A DNA stretch of 64,000 nucleotides from an uncultured Saprospiraceae bacterium. Lineage in GTDB: Bacteria > Bacteroidota > Bacteroidia > Chitinophagales > Saprospiraceae. The translations under genes were made by a program, and so were the position numbers. The stretch is taken from contig CALFBH010000033.1 of assembly GCA_937951615.1 (NCBI GenBank), positions 52,712 to 116,711 of the forward strand, read 5' to 3'. The notes below the pieces were generated by a model. It was not told the DNA's origin. It saw only the letters and a program-made list of their open reading frames with translations, and made no database searches. Of the stretch, positions 53,636 through 62,428 are shown piece by piece. Position 1 is the first letter of the stretch, and each line of letters opens with the position of its first letter.

Positions 53636-53911
53636 ATGTCTAATTGGAACAGTAAAGTTAAGCGTTTATTAAAGTCGGAATTGGTGCGAAGAGGGATTTC
53701 AAATGCTGATTTATCGCAGATGCTTCAGAGGATGGGCATTGAGGAAACGAAATCAAGTATTGACAGCAAAATTAGTCGGGGTACTTTTAGTGCGGCTTTT
53801 TTTCTGCAATGTCTGACTGTAATAGGATGTGAAAAGGTAGAAGTCAAAGACTATGAAAGTCAATTGTCCATTGCTGCCGAATCAAAAGTAGAGTATACCG
53901 TAGAAAAGTAA
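53636..53911 (+). CDS. DUF6471 HTH-like protein
   Basis: 91 residues from the ATG at 53636; an in-frame TTG eight codons earlier is less likely. The sequence WNSKVKRLLKSELVRRGISN, followed by LSQMLQRMGI and SRGTFSAAFFLQCLTVIGC, is typical of DUF6471 proteins, small HTH-like partners of DNA methyltransferases. It is seven bases upstream of the C5-methyltransferase, so it is probably a regulator of that operon. Confidence 0.8.
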   Translation: MSNWNSKVKRLLKSELVRRGISNADLSQMLQRMGIEETKSSIDSKISRGTFSAAFFLQCLTVIGCEKVEVKDYESQLSIAAESKVEYTVEK

Positions 53912-53918
53912 TTTAAAC

Positions 53919-55265
53919 ATGCAGAAAGTAAAATTTATAGATTTATTTGCAGGACTTGGGGGGATTAGACTTGGTTTTGAAAAGGCATTTCAGGACTTGG
54001 GATTTGAGACGGCATGTGTCATGACTTCTGAAATCAAACCCTATGCAGTTGAAACCCTGAAAAATAATTTTGAGCATGATTTCCTGGCGGGTGATATTTT
54101 TGATATTAGGAATGAATTTATCCCTGACTTTGATTTTTTGCTTGGCGGCTTTCCTTGTCAGCCTTTCAGTTCTGGTGGGAAAAGGCAAGGTTTTATGGAC
54201 ACACGAGGCACTTTGTTTTTTGAAATAGAAAGAATCTTAAGAGAGAAAAAACCTTATGGCTTTATTCTTGAAAATGTAGAAGGACTTGTTAAGCATGATG
54301 TGGAAAATAAAAAGGATACGATTGGACGAACCTTGAAAACCATTCTTTTTAAGTTGGAAAACGACTTAGGCTATAAAGTTTCATGGAAGGTTTTAGATTC
54401 CATTGATTTTAGCTTGCCGCAATCACGCAAAAGAATTTTTATTGTAGGAACGCGAGATGAAAAACCAAATTTATCTATTGAAAAAAGAACATTTAAACCG
54501 CTGAAAGATATTTTGGAAACAGGGCTTGAAACGATGGACACGGAATTTACTAAAAAACTCTTCAATCATTTTGCTCTTGAAGATTTGTACGGGAAGTCAA
54601 TAAAAGATAAAAGAGGAGGAGACAATAATATCCACAGTTGGGATATTGGTATCAAAGGAGATGTTTCGGAAGAGCAAATTATCCTGTTGAATAAGCTGTT
54701 TAAAGAAAGAAGAAAAAAGCACTGGGCAGAAAAGATTGGTATAGACTGGATGGACGGTATGGCTTTAACACTCAAACAGATAAAGACATTTTACCCAGTA
54801 GATAATCTTAAATTTCTTTTAGATGATTTGGCGAAGAAGGGATATTTGAAATTTGAACATCCTAAAAAACTTGTTCGAGAAGTAACAGAACAAGGAGTGA
54901 AAAAATATCGGGCGTATGACGAAACCAAGCCCAAAGGGTATAATATTATAACGGGGAAATTAAGCTTTGAAATCAACAAAATACTTGACCCGGAGGATAT
55001 TGCACCAACGATTGTCGCAACAGATGTATCTCGACTTGCAGTTCCCGATGGTGAAGGTTTGAGGCGACTTACCATTCGGGAAGGTTTGAGGTTATTTGGT
55101 TATCCTGAATGGTATAAAATTCCTGTGAAGAAATCAGAAGCTTTTGATTTATTAGGGAATACTGTTGCAGTTCCCGTTGTTGAGCATGTTGCTACAGAAC
55201 TCGCAGGGATTTTTCAGAGAAATGTAAACTATTCGACGTCAAGTAAAATACCTGTATATTCCTGA
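53919..55265 (+). CDS. DNA cytosine-5 methyltransferase
   Basis: 448 residues. C5-MTase motifs in order: motif I FAGLGGIRLGF at 10-20; motif IV GGFPCQPFSSGG with catalytic Cys80; motif VI ENVEGL near 120; motif X LLGNTVAVPV near the end. The target-recognition region is long and includes a WMDGM/LTLKQIKTF stretch. No restriction endonuclease is adjacent, so it may be an orphan or phage-type regulator methylase. Next are antitoxin and PIN-toxin genes. Confidence 0.93.
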   Translation: MQKVKFIDLFAGLGGIRLGFEKAFQDLGFETACVMTSEIKPYAVETLKNNFEHDFLAGDIFDIRNEFIPDFDFLLGGFPCQPFSSGGKRQGFMDTRGTLFFEIERILREKKPYGFILENVEGLVKHDVENKKDTIGRTLKTILFKLENDLGYKVSWKVLDSIDFSLPQSRKRIFIVGTRDEKPNLSIEKRTFKPLKDILETGLETMDTEFTKKLFNHFALEDLYGKSIKDKRGGDNNIHSWDIGIKGDVSEEQIILLNKLFKERRKKHWAEKIGIDWMDGMALTLKQIKTFYPVDNLKFLLDDLAKKGYLKFEHPKKLVREVTEQGVKKYRAYDETKPKGYNIITGKLSFEINKILDPEDIAPTIVATDVSRLAVPDGEGLRRLTIREGLRLFGYPEWYKIPVKKSEAFDLLGNTVAVPVVEHVATELAGIFQRNVNYSTSSKIPVYS

Positions 55266-55409
55266 TAATTTTTTAAAACCTTTCTGAGCCAGTGACCATA
55301 TTCTTCCCTTTGACGTTATTTGCAAAATAGGTCTTTAAAACTTATCTTTACAAAAAGAAGCATATTAACCAAATAAGAAGAAAGTGGTTTTTGCTTAAAA
55401 TAGGAAAAT

Positions 55410-55664
55410 ATGGAAGCGAGTTATTATAAAAATGTTGAGTATTTGTGGGCCATATTAGAACAACTCAACAGAGAAGAAAAAATTGAATTGGCTGCCCGAC
55501 TGATGGGAGCTGTACGTCCTGGAAAGTCTAAAAAAAAGGAAGACGATGAAGGATGGAAAAAACTCTATGGAGCTTGGACAGATGATGCTGAAAGTGCAGA
55601 AGATTTGATGAAATTTATAAAAGAAAACCGTAATGTAAACCGACAAATTGAACCTTTAGATTGA
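55410..55664 (+). CDS. Putative antitoxin of the following PIN toxin
   Basis: 84 residues, helical with an acidic, basic and flexible C-terminus (GKSKKKEDDEGWKKLYGAWTD). The reading frame closes at 55662-55664 within the start of the next gene, and its size and place match antitoxins of VapBC pairs. No known HTH or AbrB fold is visible. Confidence 0.6.
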   Translation: MEASYYKNVEYLWAILEQLNREEKIELAARLMGAVRPGKSKKKEDDEGWKKLYGAWTDDAESAEDLMKFIKENRNVNRQIEPLD

Positions 55665-56056
55665 GTTATTTAGTTGACACGAATATCATTATTTTCTTTT
55701 TCAAAGGAAAATATCAGATTCAGAATAAAATAGCAACAGTCGGCATTCAAAACTGTTTTATCTCAGAAATAACACTTGCTGAACTTCGGTTTGGAGCATA
55801 TAATAGTAGTGCTGTTGAAAAACACCTTAAGGAAGTAGATGAATTGCTGAATTGGATAAATGTCCTTCCGATTTTTCCTGCAATTTCTACTTATGGGGAA
55901 GAAAAAGCTCGACTGCGTAAAGCAGGAACTATCATTGATGATTTCGACTTATTAATTGGTGTTACAGCTATAGAAAATAATCACATTATGGTTACCAATA
56001 ACACCAAACATTTCTCCCGCATTAAGGGGATACAATTGGAAGACTGGATAAAATAG
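55661..56056 (+). CDS. vapC: VapC-like PIN-domain ribonuclease toxin
   Basis: 131 residues. PIN signature acidic residues: Asp6 in YLVDTN, Glu41 in TLAELRF, and the DDFDLLIG cluster (metal site), with TNNTKHFSRIKG near the end. It starts at a TTG overlapping the antitoxin stop by four bases, giving translational coupling. Confidence 0.88.
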   Translation: MSYLVDTNIIIFFFKGKYQIQNKIATVGIQNCFISEITLAELRFGAYNSSAVEKHLKEVDELLNWINVLPIFPAISTYGEEKARLRKAGTIIDDFDLLIGVTAIENNHIMVTNNTKHFSRIKGIQLEDWIK

Positions 56057-56276
56057 GTTGATTCTGCTAGTTTTTTGTTCTTAATTCAAATTGCTAGGTT
56101 GTAGTGCCTTCTATTGGTTTTATAGGAAAAAATGCTTAATATAGTTAGATTAAAAACAGAGTAGTTCTTTGATAAAAGCCTCTTTATAAATTCAATTATA
56201 CGTTGATAATGTTTTCAATAGTTATTAACAGACAATAAGAGTTATTAAAGAGTTTTATTAACTTCTAAATATTATA

Positions 56277-56399
56277 ATGAAGAAGATTGATATGATAAGC
56301 TTAATCAAAGCGTTCGGTTATATGATGATTTTGTGCCTACTAGTAGCAGATTTTTATCTAACGACAGAATGGGCAACCAAATGGCTGCCGCTAGTTTAA
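56277..56399 (+). CDS. 40-residue single-span membrane peptide
   Basis: Starts with ATG at 56277 and stops at 56397-56399. MKKIDMISLIKAFGYMM is followed by a hydrophobic stretch (ILCLLVADFYL) and a polar tail (TEWATKWLPLV). It could be a short toxin or small membrane protein. There is no close partner. Followed by a terminator. Confidence is limited by its size. Confidence 0.45.
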   Translation: MKKIDMISLIKAFGYMMILCLLVADFYLTTEWATKWLPLV

Positions 56400-56457
56400 A
56401 GACCTATTACCTTATTTGACTCTGTTTTTTTGGGTAAGAAGAATTTAACAAAAAATT

Positions 56458-56487
56458 AGAAAGCTGTTGACGGACAGCTTTCTTTTT
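56458..56487 (+). terminator. Terminator between convergent genes
   Basis: Ten-bp arms agaaagctgt and acagctttct around a 6-base loop with T-rich tails on both strands. It would serve the small membrane peptide on the plus strand and the acetyltransferase on the minus strand. Confidence 0.75.
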
Positions 56488-56496
56488 ATGATGCGA

Positions 56497-57003
56497 CTAT
56501 AATTCCAATTTATAATAAGCCGCTGGCAGCCCATCAATCTCCCCATCCTCATACCAAGTCAGTCCATTCTTTGTCAAGACACGAATAGACGCTTCATGCT
56601 TAGGATCAACAATACCAATCAGTCGGTCAAATTGCTTGAGTTCTTGTGCCAATTCCACTAATCTAGCGGTGATTTCTGTCGCATGTTTATTGCCCCAATG
56701 TTCCTCTGCCAGTGCGTAGCCAACTTCTCCTTCCTTTTTATTCTCTTCTTCGCCGAAAGGCACCAGTTTTGCGAAGCCAATAAAAGCATTGTCTGTTTTA
56801 CGAAGCACATAATAAAAACCAATATCAGCCTCTTCCTTGTTAAATACAACTGCCTTTTGAAATCGCTCCTGCGTTTCTTCTAGCGACAAAGCCCTTTCCG
56901 TAATATAGCGCATCACGACTTCATTCATCAAAAGTGGAGCGAAGTAGTGGAAATCGTCTTTAGTGTATTGGTGTAAACTCAGTCGTTCTGTGTAAATAGC
57001 CAT
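56497..57003 (-). CDS. GNAT-family acetyltransferase (RimJ-like)
   Basis: 168 residues. RimJ/RimL-style GNAT: TERLSLHQYTKDDF at the start, EVGYALAEEHWGNKHATEITARL with the pyrophosphate-binding loop, and a C-terminal ASIRVLTKNGLTW. Probably acetylates a protein N-terminus or small amine; the substrate is unknown. Confidence 0.88.
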   Translation of the reverse strand: MAIYTERLSLHQYTKDDFHYFAPLLMNEVVMRYITERALSLEETQERFQKAVVFNKEEADIGFYYVLRKTDNAFIGFAKLVPFGEEENKKEGEVGYALAEEHWGNKHATEITARLVELAQELKQFDRLIGIVDPKHEASIRVLTKNGLTWYEDGEIDGLPAAYYKLEL

Positions 57004-57019
57004 TTTTTATGTTTTAAAA

Positions 57020-57178
57020 GACCACTGCGCTGCGAGAGGCGAGACCGCTTTGCTGCGAGACCACTTCGTTGCGAGATGATTTTTCATGAAGTAAAAAAAA
57101 TAAAGTCTCGCTTCTCTCAACGTAGCGGTCTGGCAATGCCGAAGGCATGGTCTCGCTTCCCGCAGCCGAAGGCGGTCT
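57020..57178. repeat. GAGACCGCTTYGCTGC-type repeat cluster
   Basis: Several near-repeats of a CGAGACCGCTTTGCTG unit (variants ACCACTTCGTTGCGAGA, GCAGCCGAAGGCGGTC). Related strings occur at 27910-27945 and 42285-42330. Possibly a small dispersed repeat. Confidence 0.6.
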
Positions 57179-58456
57179 TTATCCCTTCAGTTTTCCAAGT
57201 GAATTTGCAACCAAAACAGACACACAACTATCTCCAGAAATATTGATCACTGTTCGGCACATATCCAGTGGACGATCTACAGCCAGAACCATCGCTAGTG
57301 CAACGGGCAGAAGCTCTGGCGGAAAACCAACAGACTCCAGCACAATGACCAACATAATGATGCCTGCACTCGGGGCTGCTGCTGCGCCAATAGAGGCAAG
57401 CGTAGCCGTCAACACAATGGTCAATTGACCAGCAAGCGTTAAATCGTGATCCAAGACTTGGCAGACAAAAACGGCTGCAATCGCCTGCATCAGACTAGTC
57501 GCATCCATGTTTATCGTCGCACCAACCGGGCAGACAAAACTACTCACCTCCTTTTCTACACCCAGATTTTCTTCCACACATTCCATCGTCACAGGAAGTG
57601 TAGCCATGCTCGAACTGGTAGAAAAAGCCACCAACTGCGCAGGTAAAATACCCTGTGCAAATTTCAAAGGAGACATTTTGGTGAAAATACGAATCAGCAG
57701 CATATAAAAAAGAAGCAAAATTGCCATGCCTGACAGCAGCACCGCAGAATATTTGAGTAATGCTATAAATAATTCGCCATTAGAAGTCTCCACCACAAGC
57801 GCAGCGATAAGTGCGAAAACCGCGTAAGGCGCAACCCACATAATCACATCGACCATTTTTAGCATCACATCATTGAGTGAATCAAAAAGATCTTTTAAAG
57901 GTTGTTGTCGTTCTTCCGGTAAGAGTAATACGCAGACGCTAAAAAAGACGATGAAGAAAATAATTTGCAACATATTGCCATTGCTACTGACTGCCCCAAA
58001 GAAATTTTGAGGCACTAAATTGACTAGGAAATCCAATGGACTTTTATCAGCAGGGTTGGAAGTGTTGTCCAGTTTACTCTGAATGGTGATTTGATAGTCC
58101 TTCGATAATTCTATCAGTGTTTCTGCACTGACGCCTGCGCCTGGCACAAAAGTATTGACCAAAAACAAACCCAATATGACAGCGACAACTGTGGTAAATA
58201 AATATAAAACAACCGTGCGTCCACCGATTTTCGACAAAGCCGCTACATTTTTCAAATCGGCAATGCCTTTAAATAAAGAGACAATCACCAAAGGCACAGC
58301 AATGAGTTTCAACAAATTGATAAAAATCTGACCAAAAGGCTTAATCCAGTCCCGAATAAAGCCAGGTCCCCAATTTAACTGTGTGCCAAGCCAGCCGATA
58401 AGCAGTCCGAGTAACATGCCGATGAGAATTTTCCAGTGTAGCGCGAGCGTTTTCAT
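57179..58456 (-). CDS. Dicarboxylate/amino-acid:cation symporter (SDF family)
   Basis: 425 residues with about eight membrane spans. SDF features: LLGLLIGWLG and FLRLIKMI-type N-terminal helices, the serine-rich AFSTSSSMATLPVTM hairpin, and NMDATSLMQAIAAVFVCQVL, the sodium and substrate site. Imports acidic amino acids or dicarboxylates with H+ or Na+. Monocistronic. Confidence 0.93.
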   Translation of the reverse strand: MKTLALHWKILIGMLLGLLIGWLGTQLNWGPGFIRDWIKPFGQIFINLLKLIAVPLVIVSLFKGIADLKNVAALSKIGGRTVVLYLFTTVVAVILGLFLVNTFVPGAGVSAETLIELSKDYQITIQSKLDNTSNPADKSPLDFLVNLVPQNFFGAVSSNGNMLQIIFFIVFFSVCVLLLPEERQQPLKDLFDSLNDVMLKMVDVIMWVAPYAVFALIAALVVETSNGELFIALLKYSAVLLSGMAILLLFYMLLIRIFTKMSPLKFAQGILPAQLVAFSTSSSMATLPVTMECVEENLGVEKEVSSFVCPVGATINMDATSLMQAIAAVFVCQVLDHDLTLAGQLTIVLTATLASIGAAAAPSAGIIMLVIVLESVGFPPELLPVALAMVLAVDRPLDMCRTVINISGDSCVSVLVANSLGKLKG

Positions 58457-58605
58457 TTTACAAAGTAAATAAAATCAAGTGAACTTCATCATCTGTTTCC
58501 ATATTCCTTGCACTAAAAAAATTAATGTCCTATCTTTAAGCTTCAGGATAGTTTTTAATGGCGAACTTTCGCTACTATTCTAATGTTAGAAAAAGTTTTA
58601 AAGTA

Positions 58606-58661
58606 TCACCGAAGGTGAAACTTGTTTAAACTTAAACTTAATCTTACACTTAAACTTATAA
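58606..58661. repeat. Short array with tcacc-gaa-ggtga centre before pdhA
   Basis: Central stem at 58606-58618, followed by AAACTTAATCTTACACTTAAACTTA units. It resembles the right half of the repeat at 27947-28050. Confidence 0.65.
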
Positions 58662-58663
58662 AG

Positions 58664-59671
58664 ATGGCACAGGCAGAAGTCTCCACAAAATTTAGCAAAA
58701 AGACGTATTTGTTTTGGTATGAAATGATGTTGCGTATTCGTCGTTTTGAAGAGCGGGCGGGAATGCTGTATCAGCAGCGAAAAATCAGAGGTTTTTGCCA
58801 TTTGTACATAGGACAGGAAGCAGTTGCGGCAGGTATACAGACAGCAGCCAAGCCAGGTGATCCTATTATCACAGCTTATCGCGACCACGGACTGGCACTA
58901 GCAAGAGGCATTACACCAAATGAATGTATGGCAGAGCTTTACGGCAAAGCGACAGGGTGTACCAAAGGCAAAGGCGGTTCGATGCACTTTTTTGATGTCT
59001 CAAAACGCTTTTATGGCGGACATGGTATTGTAGGGGCACAGATTGGGCTGGGCGCAGGCTTGGGATTTGCAGAAAAATACAAGAAGACAGGCAATGTAGC
59101 TATTTGTCTATTTGGCGATGGCGCAGCCCGTCAGGGTATTTTGCATGAAACATTCAATATGGCAATGACCTGGAAGATTCCAGTTGTATTTATTGTTGAA
59201 AATAACTTTTACGCCATGGGAACTTCTGTAGAACGAACCAGTAATGTAAAAGACATCGTAACGCTGGCAGAAGGTTATGACATGCCAGGGGAGATTGTAG
59301 ACGGCATGAGTTGTGAAGATGTACATAATGCGATGGAGCGTGCATTATCCCATGCTCGTAAAGGAAATGGACCTACCTTTTTGGAAATCAAAACATATCG
59401 CTATAAAGGACACTCTATGTCTGATCCTGCAAAATATCGGACTAAAGAAGAATTACAGGATTATAAAGACCGCGACCCAATCAAAGACGTTGAAAAAACG
59501 ATTTTAGAAAGCGGTATGGCAACGAATCGTAAGATTAAAAACATCCAGGAAAAAATCAAAGAGGAAATAGATACCTGCGTCACATTTGCAGAAGAGTCGC
59601 CCTACTTAGATGCTTCCGAAATGTACACAGATAATTACGTGCAGAAAGATTATCCGTTTATTATGGATTAG
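58664..59671 (+). CDS. pdhA: Pyruvate dehydrogenase E1 component alpha subunit
   Basis: 335 residues from the ATG at 58664; an upstream frame of 14 residues translates the repeat and is rejected. Thiamine-dependent E1 alpha: GFCHLYIGQEAVAAG, the GKGGSMHFFD region, GDGAARQGILHET motif, ENNFYAMGTSVER for thiamine diphosphate, and YRYKGHSMSDPAKYR phosphorylation-loop region. The beta and E2/E3 subunits are not next to it here, so the complex is encoded elsewhere. Confidence 0.95.
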   Translation: MAQAEVSTKFSKKTYLFWYEMMLRIRRFEERAGMLYQQRKIRGFCHLYIGQEAVAAGIQTAAKPGDPIITAYRDHGLALARGITPNECMAELYGKATGCTKGKGGSMHFFDVSKRFYGGHGIVGAQIGLGAGLGFAEKYKKTGNVAICLFGDGAARQGILHETFNMAMTWKIPVVFIVENNFYAMGTSVERTSNVKDIVTLAEGYDMPGEIVDGMSCEDVHNAMERALSHARKGNGPTFLEIKTYRYKGHSMSDPAKYRTKEELQDYKDRDPIKDVEKTILESGMATNRKIKNIQEKIKEEIDTCVTFAEESPYLDASEMYTDNYVQKDYPFIMD

Positions 59672-59744
59672 TAATGATGAAAAATATTACCTTTGCCAAA
59701 CTTTTTGAAATAAGTAACAGTAAAGGTCTAATATTAAATATACA

Positions 59745-60422
59745 ATGGCAAAACGTAAAAAAACGAAACAGGAAGATGAGTTGTTGGTCGACTTGGCAGC
59801 AACTAAAGAGCAAACGCAGGATTTTCTCGAAACCAATCAGAAATATATCCTTGGCGGATTATTATTGGTTGCTCTATTGATTGGTGGGTATTATGCCTAC
59901 AAATACCTATATAAAGCCCCTCAAGAGAAAGAGGCATTGGAGCAAATGTATAGAGCTGAAATTGAATTTCAGAGAGATTCTTTTGCATTGGCCTTGAGTG
60001 GTCCTGCTGATTATCCTGGTTTTGAAGAAATCATTTCTTCTTATGGTGGCACCAAAGCGGCTAACTTGGCACGCTACTACGCAGGTATTTCGCACCTTCG
60101 CACAGGTAATTTTCAGTCTGCCGTGGATTATTTGGAAGATTTTAAAGCTGGTGGAAAAATCGTACCTGCTGTAAAAAATGGTGCATTAGGTGACGCTCAC
60201 TCTGAATTGGGGAACATGGACAAGGCATTAAGCTTTTATGAAAAAGCGACGAGTGCTTCACCTAATTCATTCTCTACGCCTTATTATTTGTGGAAAGCAG
60301 GTTTGCTGTCTCAAAAAATGGGCAATGGAGCTAAAGCGCAAGGCTTTTTTGAGCGCATCAAAAAAGAATATCCAGAGTCTGCACAAGGCAAGGATATTGA
60401 TCGTTATTTGTCTGCCCAGTAA
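59745..60422 (+). CDS. TPR protein with N-terminal membrane anchor (YfgM-like)
   Basis: 225 residues. A basic N-terminus, an anchor helix near 36-55 (ILGGLLLVALLIGGYYAYK), then TPR-like units (NLARYYAGISHLRTGNFQSAVDYL and a similar unit after it). This matches YfgM/tetratricopeptide accessory proteins of the secretory or envelope system. The exact partner is unknown. It is followed by a terminator. Confidence 0.8.
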   Translation: MAKRKKTKQEDELLVDLAATKEQTQDFLETNQKYILGGLLLVALLIGGYYAYKYLYKAPQEKEALEQMYRAEIEFQRDSFALALSGPADYPGFEEIISSYGGTKAANLARYYAGISHLRTGNFQSAVDYLEDFKAGGKIVPAVKNGALGDAHSELGNMDKALSFYEKATSASPNSFSTPYYLWKAGLLSQKMGNGAKAQGFFERIKKEYPESAQGKDIDRYLSAQ

Positions 60423-60445
60423 AGACACATTTCAACGATAAAGAA

Positions 60446-60480
60446 AATAAAAAGGTAGGGCAATGCTCTGCCTTTTTTTA
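60446..60480 (+). terminator. Terminator after TPR gene
   Basis: Hairpin aaggtagggc / gctctgcctt (one G-T pair) with a loop of aat, followed by T residues at 60472-60479. Confidence 0.75.
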
Positions 60481-60506
60481 TATACACTCATCAATTACGA
60501 ATTCAA

Positions 60507-60995
60507 ATGTTCAAACAACTATTCCTATTCAGCCTGATTATAACATTTGCAGCCTGCACAGGCGGACAAAAAGCGACCCTTATAAAAGACAAAGTAACAG
60601 GCAAAGAAACCGCCTATGTCGGCGAAAAAATTGACGCAAAAGGCGCCATCTCTGTAGATGACCTTTTTGAAAAAATAGCCAACACAGAAGAAATTCCTTC
60701 CGTAAAAGTAGAAGGGGAAGTCGTTTCAGTATGTCAAGTCAAAGGCTGCTGGATGCGCCTTGTCGCTACAGATGGTAGTGAGCTAATGGTCAAGTTCAAA
60801 GACTATGGCTTCTTTATGCCATTAGACCTTGCAGGTAAGGTCATCATGGAAGGCAAAGCCTTTAAACAGGTGACGCCCGTAGATGAGCTGCGCCACTATG
60901 CAGAAGATGCCGGAAAAAGCGCAGAAGAAATTGCTCAAATCACTGAACCGGAGGAAGAAATTCTCTTTGAGGCATTTGGCGTCATCATTCCCTAA
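60507..60995 (+). CDS. DUF4920 lipoprotein
   Basis: 162 residues with lipobox FAAC at residue 17, so membrane anchored. The domain shows EVVSVCQVKGCWMRLVATDG and ELMVKFKDYGFFMPLDL, typical of DUF4920, a small beta-barrel with paired cysteines. The function is not known; members often lie near c-type cytochrome genes. Confidence 0.85.
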   Translation: MFKQLFLFSLIITFAACTGGQKATLIKDKVTGKETAYVGEKIDAKGAISVDDLFEKIANTEEIPSVKVEGEVVSVCQVKGCWMRLVATDGSELMVKFKDYGFFMPLDLAGKVIMEGKAFKQVTPVDELRHYAEDAGKSAEEIAQITEPEEEILFEAFGVIIP

Positions 60996-61189
60996 AGGCT
61001 CGAAAAAAAGCTGTTTTACCGTGAACCTTTTGGACTTTATGTTGGTTATTAAGGAACGCTTGCAAAGGACAGCGGCAAACAAGTGAAAAAAAGTACATTT
61101 TTTATAAAAAAGCATGCGTTTAAACTTGCTTTTAAAAATAATGCTTTTATCTTTGCAGCTCCAAAAAACGAAGAAATAAACATAAGGTT

Positions 61190-61262
61190 GATCCAGTAGC
61201 TCAGTTGGTAGAGCATTTGACTTTTAATCAAAGGGTCCCGGGTTCGAGCCCCGGCTGGATCA
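61190..61262 (+). tRNA. tRNA-Lys (anticodon TTT)
   Basis: Acceptor GATCCAG pairs with CTGGATC, D arm GCTC/GAGC, anticodon loop cttttaa, T arm CCGGG/CCCGG with TTCGAGC. The anticodon is TTT, so lysine. CCA is not encoded. A terminator follows. It is adjacent to an integrase fragment, a common integration target. Confidence 0.95.
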
Positions 61263-61272
61263 CAATTTTTAA

Positions 61273-61309
61273 AACCTGTTACAAATAAATTTTGTAGCAG
61301 GTTTTTTTT
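61273..61309 (+). terminator. Terminator of the tRNA-Lys transcript
   Basis: Arms aacctgttacaaa and tttgtagcaggtt (one G-T pair) with a T-run at 61302-61309. Confidence 0.8.
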
Positions 61310-61429
61310 ATGCCCTTTGGGCAGTTGTAAATCGTTGACTATCAATGCTGACGTTGCAGAAAACATTTTTCCTCTCTTGATTCCTATTCCACTAAGCATA
61401 AAATTAATCAGGCTTTTCTATTTTTACAA

Positions 61430-61923
61430 ATGGAAGGGGAGCGTTTTGATGTGCAAGACGTTTACCGTAAATACAAAGGCGAACCTACTCAGAAAGAAAA
61501 GACGATACTGGAAGTCTTTGATATGCACAATGAAAGATTCGGCAAACTGGTTGGCATAGAGTATTCTAAGTTCACGCACAAGAAATTTGAAGAGAATCGG
61601 AGGCATTTGCAGCAATTTATTCAACATCAGTATGGTAAGCAAGATATGTTACTCAAAGACCTGACGATGAAATTTCTGAAAGACCTGGATTTCTATTTTA
61701 AAACAGAAATGAAGCATAAGCAATCTACTACGAATAAGAAGATTCAGCGAGTGCGGAAGATTGTCACGCTGGCAGTAGGAGAGGGCTTTCTGGATAAAGA
61801 CCCCTTTATGCTGTATAAACCTAAGAAAGTGCATATCAAGCTGGTTTATCTGGATACTAATGTAAGGTGGTGCAGAAGAGTGTGAGTGAGAAGATGATTG
61901 AGTTGGGTAAGAAGTTTAAGTAA
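61430..61923 (+). pseudogene. Tyrosine-recombinase (integrase) remnant
   Basis: A 151-codon frame holds the SAM-like core-binding domain of Bacteroidota integrases (KLVGIEYSKFTHKKF and TNKKIQRVRKIVTLAVGEGF near its end). The catalytic Arg-His-Tyr domain is missing. After the stop a shifted frame at about 61860-61920 reads a tail like an integrase C-terminus (KSVSEKMIELGKKFK). It is therefore a decayed integrase, and lies just downstream of tRNA-Lys. Confidence 0.8.
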
Positions 61924-61927
61924 ATAG

Positions 61928-61952
61928 AAAGGGGCTTTTTTGCCCCTTTTCG
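61928..61952 (+). terminator. Hairpin terminator after the integrase remnant
   Basis: Arms aaaggggc (61928-61935) and gccccttt (61942-61949) with T-rich flanks. It may serve both strands. Confidence 0.65.
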
Positions 61953-61956
61953 TTAC

Positions 61957-62412
61957 TCAATCTTTGTTTTTTTGAACTCTAATTCGACTAAAAGTACACC
62001 CATCAATTGATTTTGGCAATGCAATTGGAGGATAATTTTCAGCCTTAGAATTTTTACTCCATTTTTCCAAATCCAAGTTAGTTTGTTCATCAACAACTAA
62101 AGCGATGACATCAAATTTTCCATCATCTTCTTTTGTTCCATAATGAACCAAAACTTCCCAATCATTGCCCAAAACCTCAGCGGTTCCATTACCTTGAGGC
62201 CACCAGGCATTAAATCCCGCTTTACGTGCAAAAATCCAGAGATAACCACTATAAGGTAAGTTTACGATACCACTTACTAAGCCTTGACCATCTACATGAG
62301 TTCCATTGGCTGGTGAGGTGATTTTGACGTTACAACCTTGACCAAATATTGGTGCAGCTATGAATACAAAAATAGTAGTTATAGAAATAAAAATAACTTT
62401 TAAACTGTTCAT
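61957..62412 (-). CDS. Secreted Ig-like protein of unknown function
   Basis: 151 residues with a signal peptide (cleavage near IFGQG). The mature part is a beta sandwich with an opening ITSPANGTHVDGQGLVSG and later GYLWIFARKAGFNAWWPQ. It resembles Ig-like or PKD-like modules in Bacteroidota surface proteins. It is 16 bases downstream of an EAD-like membrane protein and co-directional, so likely co-transcribed. Confidence 0.6.
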   Translation of the reverse strand: MNSLKVIFISITTIFVFIAAPIFGQGCNVKITSPANGTHVDGQGLVSGIVNLPYSGYLWIFARKAGFNAWWPQGNGTAEVLGNDWEVLVHYGTKEDDGKFDVIALVVDEQTNLDLEKWSKNSKAENYPPIALPKSIDGCTFSRIRVQKNKD

Positions 62413-62428
62413 AATGATTTTATTTGTT

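Noticed and set aside
53919..56056. Restriction-modification system
   Set aside because: Only a methyltransferase and its small partner are found; the genes behind it are a toxin-antitoxin pair, not an endonuclease.
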